Shown: positions 41,825 through 52,944 of the stretch, one piece after another
Position numbering within the stretch: position 1 is the stretch's first letter
How the letters are laid out: each line of letters opens with the position of its first letter
DNA from: Nocardia sp. NBC_01730
GTDB lineage: Bacteria > Actinomycetota > Actinomycetes > Mycobacteriales > Mycobacteriaceae
Assembly: GCF_035920445.1 (NCBI RefSeq)
Contig: NZ_CP109162.1
Span: 6,076,001 to 6,140,000, forward strand
Direction: 5' to 3'
Length of the DNA stretch: 64,000 nucleotides
Notes under the pieces: generated by a model
Database searches by the model: none
What the model saw: the letters and a program-made list of their open reading frames with translations, nothing else
What the model was told of the DNA's origin: nothing
Position numbers and translations under genes: made by a program

Positions 41825-43993
41825 ATGCGACGAACGCGGAACCGGAATGAGCAAGCCAAACGCCCGCCATCGAGGCAACGGTGGCGGGCCCGTGTGCAAT
41901 CGACTTTCTCGCCGCGCCGTGTGCTGGTCAACGGCGGAACCGTGCTCCTGGCGGGCATCGTGTCCCTGCTGTGGGGCTGGTGGGGTGACGAGCCCTACCG
42001 CACCGTGGCCGGACCGGGGCACGGACGCGGCATGAGCCAGGTCGGCGCCTTCGAGAGCGCGCGCGACGGGTGGGGCGCGGAACGAATCCTCGCGCACTAC
42101 TACCCCGGAGCGGCCCTGGGCGCCATCCCGCCGAACGCCGTCCGGGTCCGGCTCATGGAGCAGGACGACTCATCGCTGGATGTCTATGCCGATGCCGGTC
42201 TGTGGGTGGCGGGCCGCGAACTCGCGCCAGATCAGGCCGCGCATCTGACACCGCTGCCCGACGGCGGCGCGAACGTGGTCGTGACGGTCGGCTGCGACGG
42301 CGACGTGCTGTGGCAGACCGCGACCGACGATCCGTGGGCCTATCCGGTCGATCTTCTTCCAAATCGGCCGGCCGCGGAACATCTCACGTTGTGTGGCGGG
42401 CCGGCCTACCGCGGCACGCTCGGCGTGGCCACCGAGGACGGCGAAGCCCGCACGGTCAATCAGGTGGATGTCGAGGACTATGTACTCGGCGTTGTCCCGG
42501 CCGAGGTGCAGGCTGATTGGGCGGACGAGGGCGCGGCCGAGGCGCTGCGCGCGCAGGCGATCGCGGCGCGCTCGTACACCCTTGCCGAGCAGCGGTATCC
42601 GTACGCGCAGACGTGCGACACCACCGACTGTCAGGTGTACCCCGGCACCGCGAAGGAGGATCCGCGAGCGACCGCGGCAGTCGCCACCACCACAGGCATG
42701 GTACTGCTGCGCGACGGGCGGATCCTCCGATCGGAGTACTCCGCCGCACCTGACGGCGGGGAGCCCGCGGACATCTACACCTTCGATGTAGGCCCGGCGC
42801 CCAGTGACCTGTTCGCCACCGCCGCGCCCGAGGACCCGCGCGCGCAAGCGCCGATCACCGAGTCGATGATCGATGCCGAGTACCGGCGGATCGGCGGCGC
42901 GAACAGTGCGGTCGGGCAACCGGTCGGACCGGAGATGATCCTGCCGCAGCAAGCGGGGACCTACCGGAACTACACCAACGGTGTCATCATCGCGACGCCG
43001 ACGCTCGGCGCGCGGGTCGTCGACTTCACAACGTTGCTGCAGATGGTGCCGGACCCGAAGGTGACCCAGGTGCCGCCGGTTGGTGGGGTGCCGCCGGTTG
43101 GTGGGGTGCCGCCGGTTGGTGGGGTGCCGCCGGTTGGTGGGGTGCCGCCGGTTGGTGGGGTGCCGCCGGTTGGTGGGGTGCCGCCGGTTGGTGGGGTGCC
43201 GCCGGTTGGTGGGGTGCCGCCGGTTGGTGGGGTGCCGCCGGTTGGTGGGGTGCCGCCGGTTGGTGGGGTGCCGCCGGTTGGTGGGGTGCCGCCGGTTGGT
43301 GGGGTGCCGCCGGTTGGTGGGGTGCCGCCGGTTGGTGGGGTGCCGCCGGTTGGTGGGGTGCCGCCGGTTGGTGGGGTGCCGCCGGTTGGTGGGGTGCCGC
43401 CGGTTGGTGGGGTGCCGCCGGTTGGTGGGGTGCCGCCGGTTGGTGGGGTGCCGCCGGTTGGTGGGGTGCCGCCGGTTGGTGGGGTGCCGCCGGTTGGTGG
43501 GGTGCCGCCGGTTGGTGGGGTGCCGCCGGTTGGTGGGGTGCCGCCGGTTGGTGGGGTGCCGCCGGTTGGTGGGGTGCCGCCGGTTGGTGGGGTGCCGCCG
43601 GTTGGTGGGGTGCCGCCGGTTGGTGGGGTGCCGCCGGTTGGTGGGGTGCCGCCGGTTGGTGGGGTGCCGCCGGTTGGTGGGGTGCCGCCGGTTGGTGGGG
43701 TGCCGCCGGTTGGTGGGGTGCCGCCGGTTGGTGGGGTGCCGCCGGTTGGTGGGGTGCCGCCGGTTGGTGGGGTGCCGCCGGTTGGTGGGGTGCCGCCGGT
43801 TGGTGGGGTGCCGCCGGTTGGTGGGGTGCCGCCGGTTGGTGCGTCCTCTGCTAATTCGATTACGGCTGCTGGTGCGATCCCGTCCAATGGTTCGGTTACG
43901 CAAAGTGACGCGACGCCGCCCACCAGCGCGGTCTCGCCCAGTGCTGCGCGGCCGACCCCCTCCAGCTCCATGGGACCCGCCCACCACCCCTGA
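41825..43993 (+). CDS. SpoIID/LytB-domain surface protein with 43 tandem VPPVGG/A repeats
   Basis: A 722-residue exported protein. The basic N-terminus is followed by one helix ([21 protein letters not shown]). The SpoIID-type domain (about 75-330) contains [32 protein letters not shown] and [16 protein letters not shown], as in lytic enzymes that act on peptidoglycan. Residues about 416-673 are 42 perfect copies of VPPVGG and a last VPPVGA, encoded by an 18-bp unit. A Ser/Ala/Pro-rich end of about 50 residues follows. The proline-rich stretch probably spans the thick envelope. ATG 41825 has GGGAGTGA 4-11 nt upstream. The gene occupies the place that Rv3810 (Erp, a repeat surface protein) has in M. 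tuberculosis. Confidence 0.85.
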   Translation: MRRTRNRNEQAKRPPSRQRWRARVQSTFSPRRVLVNGGTVLLAGIVSLLWGWWGDEPYRTVAGPGHGRGMSQVGAFESARDGWGAERILAHYYPGAALGAIPPNAVRVRLMEQDDSSLDVYADAGLWVAGRELAPDQAAHLTPLPDGGANVVVTVGCDGDVLWQTATDDPWAYPVDLLPNRPAAEHLTLCGGPAYRGTLGVATEDGEARTVNQVDVEDYVLGVVPAEVQADWADEGAAEALRAQAIAARSYTLAEQRYPYAQTCDTTDCQVYPGTAKEDPRATAAVATTTGMVLLRDGRILRSEYSAAPDGGEPADIYTFDVGPAPSDLFATAAPEDPRAQAPITESMIDAEYRRIGGANSAVGQPVGPEMILPQQAGTYRNYTNGVIIATPTLGARVVDFTTLLQMVPDPKVTQVPPVGGVPPVGGVPPVGGVPPVGGVPPVGGVPPVGGVPPVGGVPPVGGVPPVGGVPPVGGVPPVGGVPPVGGVPPVGGVPPVGGVPPVGGVPPVGGVPPVGGVPPVGGVPPVGGVPPVGGVPPVGGVPPVGGVPPVGGVPPVGGVPPVGGVPPVGGVPPVGGVPPVGGVPPVGGVPPVGGVPPVGGVPPVGGVPPVGGVPPVGGVPPVGGVPPVGGVPPVGGVPPVGGVPPVGGVPPVGGVPPVGGVPPVGGVPPVGASSANSITAAGAIPSNGSVTQSDATPPTSAVSPSAARPTPSSSMGPAHHP
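43070..43843 (+). repeat. 18-bp minisatellite, 43 units
   Basis: The unit GTGCCGCCGGTTGGTGGG occurs 42 times without a visible change, then once with GCG as last codon. All six frames are open through it, which explains several false long ORFs here. Perfect DNA identity means recent expansion or constant homogenisation; unit number should vary between strains. Confidence 0.97.
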
Positions 43994-44048
43994 CGCCTGG
44001 CGGACGAGCGGCACACCACGGAGGCATCTCTCGACGTTTGCCACAGCG

Positions 44049-44250
44049 ATGTGCCACTCATCGCAGGAAAGTCGGTCCGGCGGAGGCTTTTGGTCTCGAG
44101 CCGACCGATCCGGTTGGTGATCGCGCCCTCGGTCGCCATGGCGACCTCGAGCTGCGCGCCCGCGGTGAGGTCGTCGGCGCCGGATCGCCGCAGTGTGGCC
44201 GGCACGTCGAACTCCCAGAAATCATGTCGAACTCGTCGAAGAACCACCTG
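44049..44250 (-). pseudogene. Decayed marR-family regulator
   Basis: On the minus strand about 44223-44080 reads [20 protein letters not shown] and [20 protein letters not shown], a clear match in style to the MarR winged helix (…LEFDVLATLRRSG…, …GAITNRIDRLEAKGLVRR…). The part before it is in another frame, and after it the wing and last helix are lost. There is no start and no stop in place, so it is a remnant. Confidence 0.55.
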
Positions 44251-44354
44251 AGGTCTTGTTCGACCCGTCGGCACCATGCTCGGCCAATCGGTGGGGGCCC
44301 GAGGAGCCGGTCACACCCGCGCCTGTTCCGATGCGCTGGCATCCGAAATAGAGG

Positions 44355-44385
44355 TTGACCTTGACGTAGCGTCAACTTGCATGCT
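44355..44385 (+). promoter_or_regulatory. MerR-type promoter of the TipA-like gene
   Basis: TTGACC (44355-44360) and CATGCT (44380-44385) are 19 bp apart, with the perfect dyad TTGACG-tag-CGTCAA (44361-44375) between. This is the geometry of autoregulated MerR/TipA promoters. Confidence 0.65.
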
Positions 44386-44421
44386 GATTGCACCGACGAG
44401 AGCAGAAGGGAGAACACGGTC

Positions 44422-45186
44422 ATGGCCACGGTCACCGGAGAATGGTCCATTCAGGACTTGGCGAAGGCGGCCGGTACCACCAGTCGCACGCTGCGCCACT
44501 ACGGGCAGCTCGGGCTGCTGCCGCCCAGCCGGGTCGGCGCCAACGGGTACCGCTACTACGACCAGGGCTCCCTCGTGCGGTTGCAACGCATCCTGTTGCT
44601 GCGGGAACTCGGCCTCGGCCTTCCGGTCATCGCCGAAGTTCTTGCCGGAGAACAGGACACCGCCGCCGCGCTGCGCACACACCTGGAACTGCTTCGGCAG
44701 GAACAAGATCGGATCCGGCGCCGGATCGAGTCGGTCCACATCACGCTGCAGAAGACGGAAAGAGGTGAACAACTCGTGGCAGCAGAAGTTTTCGACGGCT
44801 TCGATCACACCGAATACAGCGACGAGGTGATCGAACGCTGGGGCAAGGACGCCTACGAGAGCGGCGACCGCTGGTGGCGCTCGATCTCCGACGCGGACAA
44901 GAAGACGTTCCAGCAGACCCACCTGGACATCGCCGCCGACTACGGCCGGGCGCACGCCGCCGGGCTCGCGCCCGACAGCGGCGAGGTGCAGGCCATTGCC
45001 CAGCGCCATCACGACTGGATCGGGATCGGCTGGCAGGGTCGCCCTGTCGTCAAGGAGGCCTTCGTCGGTCTCGGTGAGATGTATGTCGCCGACCTGCGAT
45101 TCGCGGCCAACTATGACGTGTATGGGGCGGGCACCGCGGAGTTCGTGCGAGACGCGATGAAGGTCTACGCCGAGCGTCGACTCTAG
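44422..45186 (+). CDS. MerR family regulator with TipAS domain
   Basis: A 254-residue TipA-like regulator. The N-terminal MerR domain has WSIQDLAKAAGTTSRTLRHY and GYRYYDQGSLVRLQRILLLR, followed by a coiled coil (about 80-115). The C-terminal TipAS antibiotic-recognition domain (about 130-254) includes DEVIERWGKDAYESGDRWW and VGLGEMYVADLRFAANYD. In Streptomyces TipA binds thiopeptides and activates its own promoter; the ligand here is unknown. GGGAGAA precedes ATG 44422 and decides it against GTG/ATG 44377, which would lie upstream of the transcription start. A stretched promoter with dyad lies upstream and a strong hairpin downstream. Confidence 0.9.
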   Translation: MATVTGEWSIQDLAKAAGTTSRTLRHYGQLGLLPPSRVGANGYRYYDQGSLVRLQRILLLRELGLGLPVIAEVLAGEQDTAAALRTHLELLRQEQDRIRRRIESVHITLQKTERGEQLVAAEVFDGFDHTEYSDEVIERWGKDAYESGDRWWRSISDADKKTFQQTHLDIAADYGRAHAAGLAPDSGEVQAIAQRHHDWIGIGWQGRPVVKEAFVGLGEMYVADLRFAANYDVYGAGTAEFVRDAMKVYAERRL

Positions 45187-45195
45187 ACCGCACCT

Positions 45196-45238
45196 GGCCG
45201 TCGGCCGGTACGCACAGGACGCGTACCGGCCGACGGCC
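45196..45238 (+). terminator. Strong hairpin behind the TipA-like gene
   Basis: A perfect 18-bp stem: GGCCGTCGGCCGGTACGC (45196-45213), 7-nt loop, GCGTACCGGCCGACGGCC (45221-45238). It starts 10 bp after the stop. No T-tract follows. Confidence 0.75.
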
Positions 45239-45420
45239 ATTCCGCACCCCCAGCGGCGCTCGCTTTCGGCATCGTCGGCGACGAACTCGGCCGCCCCGCA
45301 AGCGCTCTCGCCTTCCCGCAGTGTGGCCACCATCCATCGGCGCCGCGGCCTCGACCGCACCGGTGACATCTCGCAGACGGACTCATCCGCTTCGACGCGG
45401 TGCCCGACCGTGGCCGCCGT

Positions 45421-47172
<1,752 letters not shown>

Positions 47173-47257
47173 GTCACCGGACGATGAGCCACACGCACCG
47201 AGCCCTGCGCACCGAAGCCGTCCGGGTGCGGGCATCCCGCAACAATGCAGGAGCAGA

Positions 47258-49198
47258 ATGACCTCCCAATCCATCTTGGAAGACATGACCATCGAAACCC
47301 GTGCGACTTCGCTGCTGCAGCGCATCATCCTGCCCCGGCCGGGTGAGCCGCTCGACGTGCGGACCCTCTACGTCGAGGAGTCGGCGACCAACGCCCGCCG
47401 TGCGCATGCCACCACCCGCACGTCGCTGTCGGTCGGTGCGGAATCCGAGGTCTCGTTCTGCACCTACTTCAACGCGCTGCCCGCGAGCTACTGGCGGCGC
47501 TGGAGCATCCTCGAGTCGGTCGTGCTCCGGCTGGAACTGGCCGGACACGGGCGCGTGGATGTGTACCGCTCGAAGGCCGACGGCTCGCGAATCCACGTGC
47601 AGGGCAAGGAGTTCGCGGTCGCGGCGGGTACCGACTCGGTTGTCGTCGAGTTCGAGGCCGACCTCCGCCCATTCGAGGACGGCGGCTGGATCTGGTTCGA
47701 CATCACCACCGATACGGCGGTCACGCTGCTGTCCGGCGGCTGGTACGCGCCGGTCGAGGCGCCGGGCGAAGGCAGCGTCGCGGTCGGCATGCCCACCTTC
47801 AACCGGCCCACCGACGCGGTGAAAACCCTTGCCGCCCTCGGCTCGGACCCGCTGGTGCTGGAGAAGATCAAGGCCGTGATCATTCCGGACCAGGGCACCG
47901 AAAAGGTGGTCGACGAGCCCGGCTTCGCGGAATCGTCCGCGGCGCTCGGAGATCGGCTGGCCATCTACAACCAGCCCAACCTCGGCGGTTCCGGCGGCTA
48001 CAGCCGGGTCATGTACGAGGCGCTGAAAACCACCGACGCCGAGTACATCGTCTACATGGACGACGACATCGAGATCGAGCCGGACTCGATCCTGCGCGCA
48101 CTGGCCTTCGCCCGGTTCGCGAAGTCGCCGGTTCTGGTCGGCGGCCAGATGCTCAACCTGCAGGAGCGTTCGCACCTGCACGTCATGGGCGAGGTCGTCG
48201 ACCGCGGCATCTTCATGTGGACCGCCGCGCCGAACGTCGAGTACGACCACGACTTCTCGAAGTACCCGCTCAAGGACCGGGACAACTCCAAGCTGCTGCA
48301 CCGGCGTATCGACGTCGACTTCAACGGCTGGTGGACCTGCGTCATCCCACGCCGGGTCGCCGAGGAACTCGGCCAGCCTCTTCCGCTGTTCCTGAAATGG
48401 GACGACGCCGAGTACGGCCTGCGCGCCCGCGCCGCCGGGTACCCGACCGTCACCCTGCCCGGCGCCGCCGTCTGGCACATGGCCTGGAGCGACAAGGACG
48501 ACGCCATCGACTGGCAGGCGTACTTCCACCTGCGTAACCGGTTGGTGGTAGCCTCGCTGCACCTGCCAGGTAGCGGTCGCGCGATGGTCGTCAACACGAT
48601 CAAGGCGACCCTGAAACACCTACTGTGCCTGGAGTATTCGACGGTCGCGATCCAGAACCTGGCCATCCGCGACTTCCTCGCGGGCCCCGAACGGCTGTTC
48701 CAGCTGCTGCCGAGCGCGCTCGGCGCGGTGCACGAACTGCGCAAGCAATACCCGGATGCGGTGATCCTGCCTTCGTCCACCGAATTGCCGCTGGCCAGTC
48801 ACATCGGCGTCAGCGCGGTCGGCGAGCCGGCCAACCCGATCGCCAAGGTGGTCCGGCTGGCCAAGGGCGTAGTGCACAACTTCCGCTCGGCCCACACTGA
48901 ACATCACGAGACCCCGCAGCTGAACGTGCCGACGCTGGACGCACGCTGGTTCCTGCTCTCGCAGGTCGACGGCGTCACTGTCACCACAGCGGATGGTCGA
49001 GGCGTGGTCTATCGCAAACGTGATCCGCGCCAAGCGCTCGGTCTGTTCAAGGAGGCGATGCGCCTGCGCAAAGAGCTGGCCGCTCGCTTCCCGGAGATGC
49101 AGCAGCGCTACCGTGCCGCACATCCGCAGCTGACCAGCACGGCGGCCTGGGAGAAGGTCTTCGGCATCGGCGACGACACGAAGGGTGGACAGCGGTGA
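47258..49198 (+). CDS. glfT2: Bifunctional galactofuranosyltransferase GlfT2
   Basis: A 646-residue GT2-type enzyme that builds the linear galactan with alternating beta-1,5 and beta-1,6 links at the inner face of the membrane. An N-terminal beta-barrel (about 1-165) is followed by the GT-A domain (about 170-420) with the metal-binding VYMDDDIEIEP, the catalytic block LKWDDAEYGLRARAAG and AAVWHMAWSDKDD. The helical C-terminal half binds the membrane and forms the tetramer in the M. tuberculosis enzyme (Rv3808c). ATG 47258 has GGAG 6 nt upstream. The stop overlaps the next start by 4 bp. Confidence 0.96.
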   Translation: MTSQSILEDMTIETRATSLLQRIILPRPGEPLDVRTLYVEESATNARRAHATTRTSLSVGAESEVSFCTYFNALPASYWRRWSILESVVLRLELAGHGRVDVYRSKADGSRIHVQGKEFAVAAGTDSVVVEFEADLRPFEDGGWIWFDITTDTAVTLLSGGWYAPVEAPGEGSVAVGMPTFNRPTDAVKTLAALGSDPLVLEKIKAVIIPDQGTEKVVDEPGFAESSAALGDRLAIYNQPNLGGSGGYSRVMYEALKTTDAEYIVYMDDDIEIEPDSILRALAFARFAKSPVLVGGQMLNLQERSHLHVMGEVVDRGIFMWTAAPNVEYDHDFSKYPLKDRDNSKLLHRRIDVDFNGWWTCVIPRRVAEELGQPLPLFLKWDDAEYGLRARAAGYPTVTLPGAAVWHMAWSDKDDAIDWQAYFHLRNRLVVASLHLPGSGRAMVVNTIKATLKHLLCLEYSTVAIQNLAIRDFLAGPERLFQLLPSALGAVHELRKQYPDAVILPSSTELPLASHIGVSAVGEPANPIAKVVRLAKGVVHNFRSAHTEHHETPQLNVPTLDARWFLLSQVDGVTVTTADGRGVVYRKRDPRQALGLFKEAMRLRKELAARFPEMQQRYRAAHPQLTSTAAWEKVFGIGDDTKGGQR

Positions 49199-49836
49199 GC
49201 CTCGGAGCGAACGCGGCCGACGACGCGGCGGCGGTCCGGCCGCCGCAGAGCGCGAACGGCCACGGCGGCCCGGTGTCCGCGGTACCAGCGGCGTGCTGCG
49301 AGCAGGTATCACCCGAGGTCGCCGTCATCAACGCCGTGCAGGCCGCGCTCGGCAGCAAACCCACCGTGGTCTCCGCGGCGCGCGGCATGTCGCACTTCGG
49401 CGAGCACGCGCTCGGCTGGGTCGGCATCGCCGCCGCGGGCTGGCTGGTGGACAAACCACGGCGTAGGCAGTGGGCCGGGGTCGCGGTCGGCGCGGTCGGC
49501 GCGCACGCGGCCTCGATCGTCATCAAGCGCATCGTCCGGCGGCCTCGCCCGAACGATCCATCGGTGCAGGTCAACGTGGGTACCCCGAGCAAACTTAGCT
49601 TCCCGTCCTCGCACGCGACCTCGACCACGGCGGCGGCCGTGTTGCTCGGCCGATTGACCGGGCTACCCTTGCCTGCGGTGCTCGTCCCCCCGATGCTGCT
49701 ATCCCGGGTGGTTCTCGGGGTGCACTATCCCTCCGACGTGCTCGCCGGTTCCGCGCTCGGTGCCGCGTCCGCCGCTGCCCTGCTTGCCGCCGAAAAGAGA
49801 CTTGATAGTGACCGCACAAGAAAGAGCTTTGGTTGA
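49195..49836 (+). CDS. PAP2-family phosphatase (Rv3807c type)
   Basis: A 213-residue integral membrane phosphatase. The three PAP2 motifs are KRIVRRPRPN (about 103), FPSSHATSTT (about 134) and SRVVLGVHYPSDVLAG (about 169-184). In M. tuberculosis Rv3807c is proposed to dephosphorylate decaprenylphosphoryl-5-phosphoribose made by the next gene product, on the way to decaprenylphosphoryl-arabinose. The N-terminal 45 residues are an Ala-rich extension. The GTG overlaps the glfT2 stop (GTGA), and the downstream UbiA gene starts 2 bp after the stop, so the genes are tightly coupled. Confidence 0.9.
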   Translation: MSLGANAADDAAAVRPPQSANGHGGPVSAVPAACCEQVSPEVAVINAVQAALGSKPTVVSAARGMSHFGEHALGWVGIAAAGWLVDKPRRRQWAGVAVGAVGAHAASIVIKRIVRRPRPNDPSVQVNVGTPSKLSFPSSHATSTTAAAVLLGRLTGLPLPAVLVPPMLLSRVVLGVHYPSDVLAGSALGAASAAALLAAEKRLDSDRTRKSFG

Positions 49837-49837
49837 C

Positions 49838-50764
49838 ATGAGTGAAGAGCCGACCGGCGCCGACCTAGCCGAGGCCGCCGTCAAGGGTCCGCCCAAGACG
49901 CTGGCCGGCGGTCTGTTCAAGGCTGTCCGGCCGCGGCAGTGGGTGAAGAACGTCCTGGTGCTCGCAGCGCCGCTGGCCGCGGGCACGGCCAGCGACGTGG
50001 ACGTGCTCGCCCATGTCGGCATCGCCTTCGTGGTGTTCTGCATGGCGGCGTCGGGCATCTACCTGGTCAACGACTCGCTCGACGTGGAAGCCGACCGGGC
50101 GCACCCGACCAAGCGGTTCCGGCCGATCGCTGCCGGCATCGTCCCGGTGAACCTGGCCTACTTGCTCTCGGCGGTGCTGCTGGCCGGGGCGATCGCGGGG
50201 TCGTTCCTGGCTTCATGGCATCTGGCCGTGGTGATGACCATTTACATCGGAATCCAGTTGGCCTACTGCTTCGGCCTCAAGCACCAAGCCGTGCTGGACA
50301 TCTGCATTGTGTCCTCAGGTTTCCTGCTGCGCGCGGTGGCCGGCGGCGCGGCGGCGAGCATCCCGCTCTCGCAGTGGTTCCTGCTGATCATGGCTTTCGG
50401 TTCGCTCTTCATGGCGGCGGGCAAGCGCTACGCCGAACTGCAGATCGCGCTGGGCACCGGCGCGAAGATCCGCAAGTCGCTCGAGTACTACACCCCGACA
50501 TACCTGCGCTTCATCTGGACCCTGGCCGCGACGGCGGTGGTGGTGTTCTACGGGCTGTGGGCGTTCGAGCAGGACGGCAAGAATCACACCGAATGGTTCG
50601 CGATCTCGATGATTCCGTTTACCATCGCAATCCTGCGTTACGCGGTCGACGTCGATGGTGGCGAGGCCGGTGAGCCCGAAGAGATCGCGCTGGGGGACCG
50701 TATCCTCCAGTTCCTCGCAATTGCCTGGATCGGAGCGGTAGGTGTCGCTGTCTATCTCACCTGA
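49838..50764 (+). CDS. ubiA: Decaprenyl-phosphate phosphoribosyltransferase (UbiA family)
   Basis: A 308-residue UbiA-type membrane transferase, orthologue of Rv3806c, that moves phosphoribose from PRPP to decaprenyl phosphate, the first committed step to arabinan. About nine helices. The first aspartate-rich motif is NDSLDVEADRAHPTK (about 73-87), after the KAVRPRQWVKNVLVLAAPLA start typical of the family; the second conserved loop is AGKRYAELQ. A GTG at 49808, inside the previous gene, is an alternative start ten residues upstream. The aftB start overlaps the 3' end by 23 bp. Confidence 0.93.
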   Translation: MSEEPTGADLAEAAVKGPPKTLAGGLFKAVRPRQWVKNVLVLAAPLAAGTASDVDVLAHVGIAFVVFCMAASGIYLVNDSLDVEADRAHPTKRFRPIAAGIVPVNLAYLLSAVLLAGAIAGSFLASWHLAVVMTIYIGIQLAYCFGLKHQAVLDICIVSSGFLLRAVAGGAAASIPLSQWFLLIMAFGSLFMAAGKRYAELQIALGTGAKIRKSLEYYTPTYLRFIWTLAATAVVVFYGLWAFEQDGKNHTEWFAISMIPFTIAILRYAVDVDGGEAGEPEEIALGDRILQFLAIAWIGAVGVAVYLT

Positions 50765-52718
50765 CGAGATGCTGGTAGCGGAGCGAACGGAATACGCGGG
50801 GGAGCGGCCGGCTGATGAGCTCATGCCCTCCGCATTGCGGTTCGCACGTCTATCCAAAGCCACGTTCGTCGGTGGGATCGCGCTCACCGTTGTCCTTTTC
50901 GCGGTCGGTGGCTGGCAGCGGCGCTGGATCGCCGATGACGGCCTCATCGTGTTGCGGACTGTTCGCAATCTGCTTGCGGGCAACGGCCCAGTCTTCAACA
51001 AGGGCGAGCGCGTCGAAACCAACACCAGTACCGCATGGACCTACCTCGTCTGGTTCTTCAGCTGGCTGACCCAGGCGCGACTCGAGTACGTGGTGCTCGG
51101 CGTCGCGCTGACGGTGTCGCTGGCCGCGGTGGCGTTCGCCATGTTCGGCTCGTCCCGGTTGTGGGGCGGGACCGGGTCGGGTCTGCTGCTGCCCGCGGGG
51201 GTGCTCGTCTACATCGCGCTACCCCCGGCCAGGGACTACGTCACCTCCGGCCTGGAGAGCGGCCTGGTGATCTGCTGGATCGGCTTGCTCTGGTGGCAGC
51301 TGATGCGGTGGAGCCAGGCGAAATCGGTTCGGCTGCCCGGTTTGCTCGGCTTGGTCTTCCTCGCCGGGCTCGCGCCGCTGATCCGTCCCGAGATGACGCT
51401 CGTCGGCGCACTGGCACTGCTGATGATCTTCCTTGCACCCATGCCGGAGAGCAGGATTCGCCCGATCGTGCTGCGCGTGGTGATCGTCGCGGTGGCCGGG
51501 CTGGTTCCGCTGGGCTACCAGATCTGGCGAATGGGCTACTACGGCCTGCCCTATCCGAACACCGCGGTCGCGAAGGACGCGGGCGGCGCTAAGTGGAGTC
51601 AGGGCTTCACCTATCTCTGGAATCTGGTCGGTCCCTACTTCCTGTGGGTACCGCTGCTGGTGCTGCTGATCGGCGGGGTGGTCGCGGCGCGCGCCCGTTC
51701 CCAGCGAATTGGGGCGCCGTCCGAGCACGCCGCGGACGAAGAGCGCGGTTGGTCGGTGCAGCGGGTTCGGGAACGACTGCGCTCGCCGGGCGCAGTGGTC
51801 ACGCTTGTGCTGTTCAGCGGATTCATCTTGACCGTCTACGCGCTGCGCGTCGGCGGCGACTTCATGCACGGCCGCATGCTGCTTCCGCAGCTGTTCCTCC
51901 TGCTGCTTCCGGTCGCGGTGATCCCGATCCGGCTGCCGGAAGGCGGCTTGCGCGGGGCGACGGCCGCTGACTGGTCCTTCGCGGTGATCCTGTTCGCGCT
52001 CGTCGGCACCGCGGGCTGGGCGCTGTTCGCCGCCGGCACCACCGCGATCAAGACCGGCACCAAGATCACCTCGACCGGCATCGTCGACGAGCGCGTCTAC
52101 TACGTCCTCAACACCGGTCACGACCATCCGATCCTGGCGGAGGATTACCTGGATTACCCGCGCATCCGCGCGATGGTCGACGACATCGCGGCCACCCCGA
52201 ACGGCGGGCTGTTGCTCAATTCGCCTTCCTTCATGTTCTGGTATGTCGCTCCACCGCCGCAGCCCATCCCCGTCGGCGGCGTCGGCCACTCGGTTTACTT
52301 CTTGAATCTCGGGATGACCAGCATGAACGTTCCGCTGAACGTCCAGGTGATCGATCCGATGGGCCTGGCCTACCCGCTGGCCGCGCACACCGACCGGCTC
52401 ACCGACGGCCGGATCGGGCACGACAAGAGCCTGTACCCGGACTGGGTCGTCGTGGACACCGGCATGGTGGACAGGAAACCGTGGATGCCCTGGTACCTGG
52501 ACGAGAAGTGGGTGACCCAGGCGCGCACCGCGATGGGCTGCCCGGGCACCCAGGCGCTGATGATCTCCTACCGCGACCCGCTCACGTTCGAGCGCTTCCA
52601 GCACAATCTGCGCAATTCGCTGCGATTCGCCAAGTACCGGATGGATCGGGTGCCGAAGTACGACATTCAGCGCTGCGGGCTGGTCGATCCGTTTCCCCAG
52701 CCGGTCGTGCCACGCTGA
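50742..52718 (+). CDS. aftB: Terminal beta-(1,2)-arabinofuranosyltransferase AftB
   Basis: A 658-residue GT-C glycosyltransferase (Rv3805c type) that adds the terminal beta-1,2 arabinofuranose of the arabinan, the site where mycolates are attached. About nine to ten helices in the first 430 residues, then an extracellular C-terminal domain. The GT-C acidic pair lies in the first outer loop, QRRWIADDGLIVLRTVRN (about 49-66). The GTG start overlaps ubiA by 23 bp, so the five genes glf to aftB form one operon in effect. A strong hairpin follows the stop. Confidence 0.93.
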   Translation: MSLSISPDEMLVAERTEYAGERPADELMPSALRFARLSKATFVGGIALTVVLFAVGGWQRRWIADDGLIVLRTVRNLLAGNGPVFNKGERVETNTSTAWTYLVWFFSWLTQARLEYVVLGVALTVSLAAVAFAMFGSSRLWGGTGSGLLLPAGVLVYIALPPARDYVTSGLESGLVICWIGLLWWQLMRWSQAKSVRLPGLLGLVFLAGLAPLIRPEMTLVGALALLMIFLAPMPESRIRPIVLRVVIVAVAGLVPLGYQIWRMGYYGLPYPNTAVAKDAGGAKWSQGFTYLWNLVGPYFLWVPLLVLLIGGVVAARARSQRIGAPSEHAADEERGWSVQRVRERLRSPGAVVTLVLFSGFILTVYALRVGGDFMHGRMLLPQLFLLLLPVAVIPIRLPEGGLRGATAADWSFAVILFALVGTAGWALFAAGTTAIKTGTKITSTGIVDERVYYVLNTGHDHPILAEDYLDYPRIRAMVDDIAATPNGGLLLNSPSFMFWYVAPPPQPIPVGGVGHSVYFLNLGMTSMNVPLNVQVIDPMGLAYPLAAHTDRLTDGRIGHDKSLYPDWVVVDTGMVDRKPWMPWYLDEKWVTQARTAMGCPGTQALMISYRDPLTFERFQHNLRNSLRFAKYRMDRVPKYDIQRCGLVDPFPQPVVPR

Positions 52719-52726
52719 TCCGGACC

Positions 52727-52760
52727 CCGCTGGGCTCACCGTTCACGGTGGGCCCAGCGG
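52727..52760 (+). terminator. Terminator of the glf-aftB operon
   Basis: CCGCTGGGCTCACCG (52727-52741), loop TTCA, CGGTGGGCCCAGCGG (52746-52760): a 15-bp stem with one wobble pair, 8 bp after the aftB stop, followed by TTCCATTG. Confidence 0.8.
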
Positions 52761-52944
52761 TTCCATTGACGAATCCGATAAAGTGGCGTGCACCGCTTTA
52801 TTTCGTTTTGATAACGTCCAGGCATCGATGCCGCGATAGGCTGCGATGCGTACGCCTCAGCTGTGGCGTCCGCTGATCGTGGGAATCGGCGGGTTATCGT
52901 GTGGACGGCTGCCACGGTCGCCGTAGAACGAAAGGTCGAAACTG

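Noticed and set aside
43070..43843. CRISPR array
   Set aside because: The 18-bp units are contiguous with no spacers and no cas genes are near; it is a coding minisatellite.
42970..44277. Long minus-strand ORF rich in TGGTPP repeats, and a plus-strand ORF rich in RLVGCR repeats (43080-44120)
   Set aside because: Both are other-frame readings of the 18-bp minisatellite, which is open in all six frames. The SpoIID frame has a domain, helix and ribosome site. Only the small MarR-like part of the minus frame is kept as a remnant.
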